A stretch of DNA of 12,176 nt from Pinguiococcus pyrenoidosus (lineage: Eukaryota > Sar > Pinguiophyceae > Pinguiochrysidales > Pinguiochrysidaceae): positions 1 to 12,176 of the forward strand of contig JAAMXY010002566.1 in the NCBI GenBank assembly GCA_019677205.1, written 5' to 3'. Of this stretch, positions 1 through 7,619 are shown one piece after another (within the stretch, counting starts at the first letter, position 1; every line of letters starts with the position of its first letter). A program made the position numbers and the translations under genes. The notes under the pieces were generated by a model that made no database searches, was not told the DNA's origin, and saw only the letters and a list, made by a program, of their open reading frames with translations.

Positions 1-1499
1 CGCCGAGGGCAGCTGCCCGATCGAGCAAACGGCCTTTCGAGGCAGCGGAGTGGAGAGGCGTTGCTGAGGAGCTTCGCCCAGGAGGCGCAGAACGGCAGTG
101 ATGGATACAGGGAGAGCAAAAGCCCCGCAAGGCACGTCGAGTCCGGCGCCACCATGTCGGTGCTTCATGCGCACATGAGGTCGCTCCAAACGAGCATGAA
201 AGGAGACGGGGCGAAGGATTTCAGGATCCGGCGTCACAGCGCGAATGAGCCCATGATCCGCGGGCGAGGCGCCGACGGCGCTTACCAACAGACCGGCGGC
301 GCCGCTGGATTCACAGAGGCCGCCTCGCTGTTCTCCATCAATGAGGGTGGTGGCACCAGCCTGTCGACTCGAAACCCGAATTCTGCTCTCGACCGGCGAA
401 ATCACATCTACATGAACAATCGCTTCACACCCCGGACGGACTTCCCGCCGACGGCGCTCCTGTTTCAGGCGATGAAGCGGAAGTATGGAGCAAACTACAG
501 GATGTTCGAGGTTCCCTCCTCCGCGGCTGCATGCTGGGCGCTGGTCCGAAGCATGGAGAAGGGCCGGGCGCTTCCAGATCATGCAGAGGACGACATGCAG
601 GCGTCCGTCGGCGCGGGCAGAAACCCTCGGCATGTATCGACGCGGGCAAGCAGCGATGAGATGGTGTACGAGACCATCGAGTCGCGACGGATTGACGGAG
701 GGATCGAAGCGGCCGGCACGTCCAAGCACTTCACCTTGCGGAGCAAGATGGCCGAAGACGATCCGTTGGAGCGGAGGCTGGCAGGTCCTGGATCCCGCAG
801 GAAGATGGCCATGCTAGCGACTTCGCTACCGAGATCGGAGGGCATGCGCAAAGAAGAGCGAAGTGCGTGGGGCTGGCAAGACATGACCCTCCGCGACTCG
901 GACTCGAAGGATCGCTCACCTGCTAGAAGGATCCCTGTAAATGTAAGTAGTTCGCTGAGCTGCTACTGCGTCTGCCTTCTTGAGCGGCCGCCTAACCCGG
1001 GTTTGCACAGTTGAAGGACGAGCTTTCGAGGTACCGGATGCGGCGCGTCACCCTGTCGGAGATGGAGGCCATGCACACCCGCTATCCGCCCGCCAACCAG
1101 CCAGAAATGACCGAGGAGCCTGCCGCGTCGGAAGCGAAGGTCAACAGCGGCTCGGCGACGCCCGCAGGGCTTTCCGAGGCGGCGCTGAAGACCTTCACTG
1201 ATGCGGCAGGGGCCCAAGAATCTCCCAACATCGGCTCCCTGAACGCGGCTGCTGCCACGACTGCGGCTGCGGCTGCGGCTGCGGCTACGGCTAGCGAGTA
1301 TGTCTTTCCCATCAACACGTTCAGCGTCGTTGTGGGCTTGAAGATTACACAGGCCCACTACTTCCTGAAGAGCAAGAAAGCGCTCGGACAGCTGCTTCAC
1401 GCGCTCGTTGATCCTGCTGTGAACAAGTCCACGCTTCCGGGGGTGCCGCTGCCGGATGCTGCGTCTCCTTGCGCAGGCGAGGCGGAGTCGAAGGAATAG
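1..1499 (+). CDS. Unrecognised protein, 5'-truncated by the window, two exons
   Basis: The frame is open from base 1, so the true start may lie upstream. An in-frame ATG at 153 has a strong context (GCCACCATGT) and is an alternative start. Exon 1 ends at 942 before GTAAGT; the phase-0 intron 943-1010 (68 nt) has a CTAAC branch site and ends TTTGCACAG; exon 2 runs 1011-1499 (TAG). The visible protein is about 476 residues. It is mostly hydrophilic, rich in Arg, Ser, Gly and Ala, and looks disordered. Exon 2 has an Ala-rich stretch (poly-Ala broken by Thr) followed by a more ordered tail (EYVFPINTFSVVVGLKI). I see no signal peptide, membrane helix or catalytic motif and do not recognise the family. 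Support for coding is the 942-base open frame and the clean phase-matched intron. The next gene is convergent. Confidence 0.5.
943..1010 (+). other. Intron (68 nt, phase 0) of the first gene
   Basis: Donor GTAAGT at 943, branch-like CCTAAC about 20 nt before the end, acceptor TTTGCACAG. Splicing joins two open frames without a shift; exon 2 has no ATG at its own start, so the intron is needed. Confidence 0.7.
1245..1292 (+). repeat. GCGGCT/CTGCGG hexanucleotide microsatellite encoding poly-Ala
   Basis: The perfect core is CTGCGG repeated about 4.3 times at 1261-1286, flanked by imperfect copies. In the reading frame of the first gene it encodes alanines broken by threonines. Read on the other strand it creates spurious Ser/Arg-rich frames. 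Confidence 0.85.
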
Positions 1500-2067
1500 T
1501 CGCTCACCTGCAGGGGGAACAAACTTCCTTCCGTCGGCAGCACAGGACCGCATCGCTTGGACTCTGGAAAGGACGCACGGGAGCACGGATTCGACTGCTG
1601 CGAAGAGTTGGCAAGGAAAGCGGGAACGTGGAGGCATCTCCGCGCGGAAGGACCGGAGGCTGCTTCGCTCGGCCACTCAAGAGATCACGTCTTTGTGGCG
1701 ACCCACGCGACATGTAGATGACAAAGCCCATTGTAGATGCTCTTGCCTATCATCGCAGGCCGTGGGGTGAGGCTTCTCAGGAACGCAAAGGAGACGAAGG
1801 AGAAGAGACCGGCTGAAAGTCAATGCATTGGGCAAGCACTGCCTGCCGCACCAGTCAAAGCCATGCAATACTACTGCACCTCTTACGCATCACGCATCAC
1901 GGATCACGCATCACGGATCACGCATCACGGATCACGCATCACGGATCAGGGATCACGCATCACGGATCACGGATCAGGGATCACCTACTGCCTAGCTCTT
2001 CTCCGCATGTCGAACACCTGCATCCCTGGATCCTTGGATCCGACGCCGAGATCCCAACGCTGAAATC
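1500..2067. other. Non-coding region between two convergent genes
   Basis: This stretch contains the 3' flank of the first gene and of the MGST3-like gene. I see no credible coding region. It holds the heptanucleotide array at 1889-1986 and a short direct repeat GGATCCTTGGATCC at 2029-2042. Open frames across the array are by-products of a 7-bp repeat that lacks stops. Confidence 0.6.
1889..1986. repeat. Heptanucleotide tandem array, 14 units of ATCACGC/ATCACGG type
   Basis: Fourteen contiguous 7-bp units. The first eight alternate strictly ATCACGC, ATCACGG, giving a 14-bp higher-order unit repeated four times. Units 9 and 13 are ATCAGGG and the last is a degraded ATCACCT. The 7-bp period does not preserve a reading frame, so the array is not selected as protein. 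Confidence 0.97.
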
Positions 2068-2667
2068 CTACACAATGTCCAGGAACGAAAGGCCCGTGCT
2101 GGCAGCCGCGACCGCAATGAGCAGCAGAGACGTCCAGACGTGAGGGCCCAGGTAGGCAGACTGGCGATAGCGGCCCATGGGGTCGCCGGTGCTGTACCCT
2201 TGCGCGTACATGTAGCGCGCGGCGATCCAAAGCAGCCCAGCGGCGGAAGTGAGCAGAGGATGGCGAAGCCCAGCCAGCAAGGACAGCGCCAGGAAGCTCG
2301 GGTAGGTCTCCAGGGCATGCTGATGGCCTCGGACGACGCAGTTGAGATTGTGCGCGTCGTCACTCGTGCCCTCCGCGTACAGCTTCGGATACTTGAACAG
2401 CTTCGCGCGGTCCTCGTCGCCGTCCTTCTTCGCCTTCTCCACCAACTGCCGTCGCATGGCGCCGGAGCCGAAGCTCAGCGCCAGCATGAGGAACGTGGAC
2501 AGAACGCCGTTCACCAAGATGACCGCGCCGTAGAGCTTGGGCACGCCCAGCGGGTGCTCCTCCACGAACACTCCCGAGCCATACTTCTGCAGCAGCAACT
2601 GCTCGCCGTAGCACAGCGCGCCGCAGAAGCCGAAGGCGCCGCCGATCGCCAGAGCAGTTCGCGACAT
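2068..2667 (-). CDS. MGST3: Microsomal glutathione S-transferase 3-like (MAPEG family)
   Basis: Single exon, 199 aa, ATG at 2667, TAG at 2070-2068. MAPEG proteins are small four-helix membrane enzymes of ER or outer mitochondrial membrane that conjugate glutathione or reduce lipid hydroperoxides. Visible signature: NLNCVVRGHQHALETYP at residues 107-123, matching the FNC-x-QR-x-HQ-x-x-LE-x-YP core of MGST3, preceded by YPKLYAEG (93-100) and followed by YMYAQGYSTGDP (152-163). Hydrophobic segments are near 46-67, 124-135, 138-158 and 176-196. It is about 45 residues longer than the usual 150 aa: residues 1-45 add another weakly hydrophobic segment (ALAIGGAFGFCGALCYG). The frame remains open upstream to about 2790 but has no earlier ATG. 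It is divergent from purF across a shared promoter. Family assignment is secure; the substrate is inferred. Confidence 0.92.
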   Translation of the reverse strand: MSRTALAIGGAFGFCGALCYGEQLLLQKYGSGVFVEEHPLGVPKLYGAVILVNGVLSTFLMLALSFGSGAMRRQLVEKAKKDGDEDRAKLFKYPKLYAEGTSDDAHNLNCVVRGHQHALETYPSFLALSLLAGLRHPLLTSAAGLLWIAARYMYAQGYSTGDPMGRYRQSAYLGPHVWTSLLLIAVAAASTGLSFLDIV

Positions 2668-2988
2668 CGCGATCGCGTGTGGTGGACAGACACGCGCGTG
2701 CGCCGCTCGAAAACCACTGCGACGCGTCGAGGATTTCTTCGATTTTCGCAAAGATCCACGCCTCCGCTCTGTCACAAAAAGCGTCAGCACAGCGGCAAGC
2801 CGAGCTACTGCGCGCCCGCAGGTACCAGGGCAGCGTCCCCGGGCTCAGCTGATACCCTTGGAATCAGCTGATCAGCCGGGCCCGTAGATCAGCTGACGCG
2901 GTTGCAACGCGCTGCCGAGCCGAAGATCAGCTGATCGGGCAATGACGCATGAGAGGCGCTTGGATACGCCGCCTGGGCGCGCTGTAGG
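2668..2988. promoter_or_regulatory. Divergent promoter (MGST3 / purF) with TCAGCTGA cluster
   Basis: The 321 bases between the two start codons must hold both promoters and 5' UTRs. The palindrome TCAGCTGA occurs at 2845-2852, 2864-2871, 2889-2896 and 2927-2934; the last extends to a perfect 12-bp palindrome GATCAGCTGATC (2925-2936). A further copy lies in early purF coding sequence (3147-3154). The core CAGCTG is an E-box-type site, but the binding factor is unknown. I see no clear TATA box. Confidence 0.6.
2949..2987 (+). other. Possible upstream ORF (12 codons) before purF
   Basis: ATG at 2949 opens a 12-codon frame whose TAG (2985-2987) ends one base before the purF ATG at 2989. Another ATG at 2942, in a different frame, overlaps the purF start and stops at 3019. 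These matter only if transcription begins upstream of 2942, which cannot be seen. Confidence 0.25.
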
Positions 2989-5045
2989 ATGCGTTCCGGA
3001 GCTGCGGTGTTTCTGCTGAGCCTTCTGTGGCCGCAGAGACTGTCCAGCTTCCTTCTGCCGCGCAGGTCTCCGCTGAACACGCGGTCGCTGCGGGTGAACT
3101 GCGGCGTTTACGGCCTGGTGGATCTTTTGGCGGCCGAGTCCGCGTCTCAGCTGATCCACGACGGCTTGACGCTGCTGCAGCACCGTGGCCAGGATGCGGC
3201 CGGGATCTGCGTGGCCGATGGGGGCGCTCTGCGGCTTCGGAAGGGGTTGGGACTGCTGCGAGACGCTCTGTCCGCGGAAGACATGGCGTTTCTAAAGGGC
3301 GTCAAGGCGGGCACTCTGCTGGGAGTGGGCCATGTGCGGTATCCAACGACTGGCCATGCCTACGAAGATGCTGCGCAGCCTTTCAGCTCGGAGCTGTGGC
3401 TTCCGTGGCTCCGGAAGCGCCTCTCTTTGGCTCTCGTGCACAACGGCAACGTGCCCCGGCCCCCGGAAGGGCCGTCTGCGTCGGATTCGGAGGCTCTCCT
3501 AAGCGCGTTCCAGCAGCGCCTGGCGGAGCATGTGCGATACAGAGGCCTCCAGCACGAGAAGCGGACGCTTTCGGTGCAGGCGGGTCCGCGGACTGCGTCG
3601 GCGGGCACGCTGGTGGAGCAGCAGGCCGTGCGGATGCCAAGCGCCCTGCGGGATGCCGAGGAGTTCCGCCTGGAAATCCTGCGCGAATCGGCCCTAGAGG
3701 CTGCTGTGGACCTCATGAAGAAGGTAGATGGCGGCAGCGCGATTCTCATTCTCCTCGCCGGCGTTGGAGTGGTGGCCGTGCGGGACCAGCGCGGCATTCG
3801 GCCGCTCTGCTTCGGGGAAAAGAGAGACCAGACTGGCCGCGTCGCCACCTTCGCGATGGCCAGTGAAAGCGCCGCCTTTGCGGCACAGGGGATGGAGCTT
3901 GTGCGGGATGTTGCGCCGGGCGAGGCGCTGCTGTTCTGCGAGGGGAAAGATGGCCTCCAGGTTCGAGGCCTCCGCCCGCCCAGCCTGGCGCTCCCTTCGT
4001 TTCGCCCCTGCATCTTTGAGTACATCTACATGGCGCGTCCAGATTCCGTGCTGGATGGGATCGAGGTGTATGCGGCACGCAAGAAGATGGGCTCCGAGCT
4101 GGGGACGCTGCTGCTAGCGAAAGGCTATGGCCCGCCCGATTCGGATGCTGCGCACGAGGACCGCGTCGTTGACGTTGTGGTGCCGGTTCCCGAGACTTCT
4201 CGCATATGTGCGCTGACGTGCGCGAGCGTCATGGGCGTGCCGTACGAAGAGGGGCTGACGAAGACGCGGCACATTGCAAGAACGTTCATCATGACGGCTC
4301 CCACCTCGGGTTGTCAGAGCAACAGCTCGGCCAGCCACGGCGGCAAGGGCGTCTTCGAGACATCTCGTTCTTCGGCTGTGCGCAAGAAGCTTGCGCCCGT
4401 GAGCAGCGTAATCCGAGGCCGCCGAGTCCTCCTGGTCGACGACAGCATCGTGCGTGGCTCGACGTCTGCTGCCATTGTGGCAATGCTCCGAGCCGCGGGA
4501 GCTCGATCGGTGCATTTTGCATCTTCCGCACCGCCGGTAAGGAGTTCGCACCCCTGATCCTTGATGTTTCAGAAGTTTCATCCTTGATCCTTCATCCTTC
4601 ATCCTTTCTCCTTGATTTTTCTATGTTTCTTCTTTCCTTGTCTTGTGCGTGCGTTACCTTGTCCTGATCGTCTGCTGTGTCGCAGGTTTTGTATCCCAAC
4701 TTCTATGGCATAGATCTTCCCACCAAGTCCGACCTCGTCGCGCGAAAGGCGATTGAGGACTACGCGAGAAGTCCTGCTACGTCGCGGCCTCAGACTTCCT
4801 CCTGTGTGGAGGACATGATTGGATCCTGCGTGGCGTCCATCATTCAAGCGGACAGCGTGGTTTTTCAGCGCTTGGACGGGCTGCGGAAAGCAGTGAACGA
4901 AGCCGCCGCACAGGATGATCGCATCGAGTTTGAGGAGAGCATCTTCACCGGGGAGTACATCGCGGGATGGCCGCGGCATGGCGATGGCTCCGGCGACGGG
5001 GAAGAAAGCGACCCCTGTGGTGTCGCCGCGATTGACGTGATTTGA
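2989..5045 (+). CDS. purF: Amidophosphoribosyltransferase (PurF/PPAT), predicted organelle-targeted
   Basis: Catalyses the first committed step of purine synthesis: PRPP plus glutamine to 5-phosphoribosylamine. Exon 1 is 2989-4536, intron 4537-4685, exon 2 4686-5045; 635 aa. The glutaminase domain starts at Cys38 (CGVYG, the N-terminal nucleophile), with QHRGQDAAGI at 64-73, GHVRYPT at 114-120 and HNGN at 151-154. The phosphoribosyltransferase domain has FEYIYMARPDS (343-353) and the PRPP loop LVDDSIVRGSTS (482-493). Exon 2 supplies the conserved end (LYPNFYGIDLP). It resembles the E. coli-type enzyme, and I see none of the FeS-cluster cysteines of Bacillus/plant types. Residues 1-37 are extra: hydrophobic core (AAVFLLSLLW), then LSS-FLLPRRSPLNTRSLRVN, like a signal plus transit peptide whose removal would expose Cys38. 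Two insertions, about 180-230 and 436-458, are absent from the bacterial enzyme. Confidence 0.95.
4537..4685 (+). other. Intron (149 nt, phase 0) of purF with heptamer repeats
   Basis: Donor GTAAGG follows codon 516 (Pro); acceptor CTGTGTCGCAG precedes GTTTTGTATCCC. Splicing joins FASSAPP to VLYPNFYGIDLP, which matches the uninterrupted bacterial sequence. A CCTGATC branch-like motif lies about 20 nt upstream of the 3' end. Confidence 0.92.
4580..4614 (+). repeat. Heptanucleotide repeat (ATCCTTS) inside purF intron
   Basis: Five consecutive 7-bp units: ATCCTTG, ATCCTTC, ATCCTTC, ATCCTTT, CTCCTTG. A related isolated copy lies upstream near 4557. The repeat also forms a pyrimidine-rich tract. 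Confidence 0.85.
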
Positions 5046-5166
5046 GGGAGCGAGCAGAGTTGTGCAGCAGATCAGCTTGGCCACACGGTGGAAAGACCGC
5101 AGTGCGGCATAGCTGACAGAGGAGCAGCGCGTTGAAATCAGACAGTACAATTTTGATACTTCAAAC

Positions 5167-7314
5167 TTACTCAAAACTCATGAAAGCCTCCAAGCGCTCG
5201 ACTTCCGTGGTGAGGACCTCCATGAAGCGCGAAAGAGCCGCGCTTCGGTCGTTGACCATCTTGGGCGAAGCCAGCCATATCAAATTGACGTGGCTCATGT
5301 GTGAAAATGCGTCCCAGTCGAGATACGCGGGCAGCTGGGCGCCACGTCTTCGATTGCTCTTCCCATGAAAAAGAATCACGGACGCCCCTCGCGGCATCAG
5401 CATCGCCGACGCCGCCGCCCCTCCGCAAGCCGACACCCACACGGCTGACGTAGCTGTAAGGTAAGCCTGCTCCGCAGCGGTGAGCCGGCCAGGCGCATTG
5501 AGGACGACCTGCGCACGTGATGGCAGTCAGCGCACGCGGCAAAACGCCGTCGTTGGAACAAGGATACGTACCACCTCCCACTGAGGAAATCGCTCAGCTG
5601 CCGTGGCGATCTCCTGGACCAATCGGAGAGATCGGATGCCATCAGTCGACGACATTATGAGGAAGATCATCCGGCGCCGCACGCGAGGAGGCAGCTGGAC
5701 AAGAATCTCGCGCTTCACCCTTTCATTGGGTGTGCTGCCAGTCGTCGTCACTATCTTACGTCCGTCCGCAAGATCAGGAAGGAGGTTTCGCACCATCGTG
5801 TTTCGGAGCGCTGCGAAGTCGCCGCCTTTGCCATAGTTACAAACCGTGGAGAGAAAGAAGTCCGGTTCGTCCCAGCCATGAAGCTTGGTGCAATGGTCGG
5901 ACAGCATTCCGATCCCTGCCACCGCCCACGGGAAGCACACGTACTCCACCGAAGGATCGTACTTGATGTCATGCGCCATTCGCGGGGGAGCTAGTGCCTT
6001 CCCAATCCCTTGCCTTTCGCTTCGCTCTGCCACTGCGAGAATTGTACAAGCAGACAGTAAGTTTGGAGTGGGTGCCACTTGTGGCGGGTCTTCCCCTCGA
6101 GACTTTTTTGGCCCAGGGAGAATCCGAAGACTTACTTGTGCCGTTTCCATTTCCAAGCCCCAGCGCTGGCAACCACTGGGAGAGAAGCTTCTCACAGGTT
6201 CCGATCTTGTCCTTCCTATTCTTCTCTTGAAACTCGCAAGTCGCCCACATGATCGGATGCGCCTCAGGGAAGGAGAAGCGCACGGGGAGCGCAGTTGTCG
6301 GCATTCGCAAATGCCCGCTGCGCTTCTGCTCTGTCGACGCCGCTTCCCGCTCAATGGAGATGCCAAACAGCTTCTGAAGCAAGAAGAGCGCGCCCAGATC
6401 ATCCCTTACATGAAGGAGGGTGCAGAAGTAAGCGCTGGGGTTGCGAAGAATCTAGAGGATCACACGCAGGGAAACCTCACCACATCATGTGTCCGAAGTT
6501 GTGCGCCGCCATGCTATGGTACAAGATCCACGTCACGTCGCTGTCGAGCACGCCAGGCTGTGCATGCGCCATGTAGCTCCGTAGCTCGGGAATCTCGTGG
6601 GCCCATCGAAAGCCAGGGTGTCCCACGGGGAGCGGCCCCGGCACATCCTCCGGCCGAAAGCTCATCTGCCACGCGCTGTTCCCTGTTCACGTTGTCAATT
6701 CCATCAAGACAGACAGGGAACTATCATCAGAGAGCGCTCGCCTCCAACTCAAGGAGACCCCACAGAAGAGACAGATAGTGCCCTAAATCCTCATCCATGC
6801 CGACTGGAGAGAAGAAGCACACCCTCTCCTTTCTGAGGTCTCTTCGCTGCGCGAAAGTCGAAGAAGCGGCAATCTCGAAGCTTGTTCTTCACCTCGGTAC
6901 CGATCCCAAGTCCATCGACTGTTGATCGCGCCGATGGACACCGGCACCGCATCGGTCTTTTCCTTGTCGCCCGTGAACAGCAGCCAGCGCCCCTCTTTGG
7001 GAGCGTAGCAGAGGTTGTGATACGAACACGAGTGGAAGATCCAGTCCATCTCCTTGCGGCGTTCGGGGTGCTCCGAGTCCATCGGGTTCTTGCCCAAGCA
7101 CTGTGCAAAGCTTCTCGTTTGCGCTTCTTCCACATCGCTCCTCGCGGCTTCTGCGGTGACAAAAACGAGCGACATTTCAGCAAAGATCGGCGCTGTGGCC
7201 CGAAGAAGAGCGAGAAGCCCTACGCTCAGCTGATATGCGAGGCGTGCTCGCCAGTCCACCGAGCAGCAACCACCCCAAGCTCCTCCACCTCAAGAGCCTT
7301 GCAGAGCGACGCAT
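5167..7314 (-). CDS. GT61/DUF563-like glycosyltransferase, six-exon reconstruction
   Basis: Reconstructed as join of 7314-7224, 7150-6893, 6682-6481, 6404-6136, 6032-5572 and 5508-5167, giving 540 aa with every phase consistent. GT61 enzymes (plant xylosyltransferases, animal EOGT and POMGNT2) work in the secretory pathway on protein or wall glycans. Residues 1-30 are a basic, hydrophobic leader (WLLLGGLA), a signal peptide or anchor. Family-like landmarks: CSYHNLCY then a W-x-LF strand (72-90), WILYHSMAAHNFGHMMWDDL (168-187) corresponding to the conserved His/Asp region, and a C-terminal WVSACGGAAASAMLMPRGAS near 451-470 corresponding to the usual HGA-x-L-x-LP-x-GA motif, with CGG replacing HGA. 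The junction of exons 2 and 3 is the weakest: that intron is 210 nt and may hide another exon. The TAA stop overlaps a GTAAGT that could be a donor. Acceptor substrate is unknown. Confidence 0.72.
6683..6892 (-). other. Uncertain 210-nt intron in the GT61-like gene
   Basis: Donor GAG|GTGAAG and acceptor GTGAACAG|GG preserve phase 1 and join WTWDRYR to GNSAWQMSF. The acceptor has a poor pyrimidine tract and the intron is two to three times longer than the others in this gene. A short open stretch near 6739-6800 (minus strand) could be an additional small exon. Confidence 0.5.
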
Positions 7315-7619
7315 GTCGAGGGGAGCGACCACGCAAAGTAGCGGCGTCGCGCCGCTCTGCCGCTAAAGGCTTCCGGACGGGTGCTTATGTCTGCTGTGTA
7401 TGCACATCGATCCATCAACGTGACAAACCAAAAATCAAAATGGTACTCAAGCAGATCTGAGATAGGTATCCCAGTACAGTTGGAGGGTACCTAGGTACCA
7501 GAGTCATACCACCACCGGAGTGGTGTTGGTCAGGAGTACCAATGTTTCGCTCCGTCACAGATCGGATCTTCGGTTGAGGCTTCTCACAGAAAAACGCCAC
7601 ACGACGCCGCGTGCAACGG
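7315..7619. promoter_or_regulatory. Divergent promoter (GT61-like / asparaginase)
   Basis: These 305 bases separate two start codons on opposite strands. The region contains a perfect 14-bp palindrome GGTACCTAGGTACC at 7486-7499, other GTAC-containing words around it, and an imperfect inverted repeat CCACCAC-CGGA-GTGGTG near 7510-7530. A short upstream ORF begins at an ATG at 7541. No TATA box is evident. Confidence 0.5.
7486..7499. repeat. Perfect 14-bp palindrome GGTACCTAGGTACC
   Basis: The sequence equals its own reverse complement and contains the direct repeat GGTACC twice, separated by TA. It lies about 120 bp upstream of the asparaginase start. It could be a dimeric factor site; no function is known. 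Confidence 0.8.

Noticed and set aside
963-1676. 237-aa minus-strand open frame with a Ser/Arg repeat
   Set aside because: It is antisense to exon 2 of the first gene; the SR repeat is only the complement of the GCGGCT poly-Ala tract.
1889-1986. CRISPR-like or telomeric repeat
   Set aside because: Units are contiguous 7-mers without spacers, and the sequence is not a known telomere repeat.
1737-2143. Plus-strand frames encoding ITDHGS-type repeated peptides
   Set aside because: A 7-bp repeat lacking stop trinucleotides is open in several frames at once; no start or conserved domain supports a protein.
2140-2871. 243-aa plus-strand open frame
   Set aside because: Mirror of the MGST3-like gene, whose minus-strand translation carries clear family motifs.
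3360-4025. 221-aa minus-strand open frame inside purF
   Set aside because: Antisense shadow in GC-rich coding DNA; the plus strand encodes conserved PurF sequence throughout.
5160-5180. GTAAGT overlapping the GT61 stop codon as another donor
   Set aside because: Any further exon would run into the purF 3' end and the visible frame beyond has no GT61 sequence; left as a caveat only.
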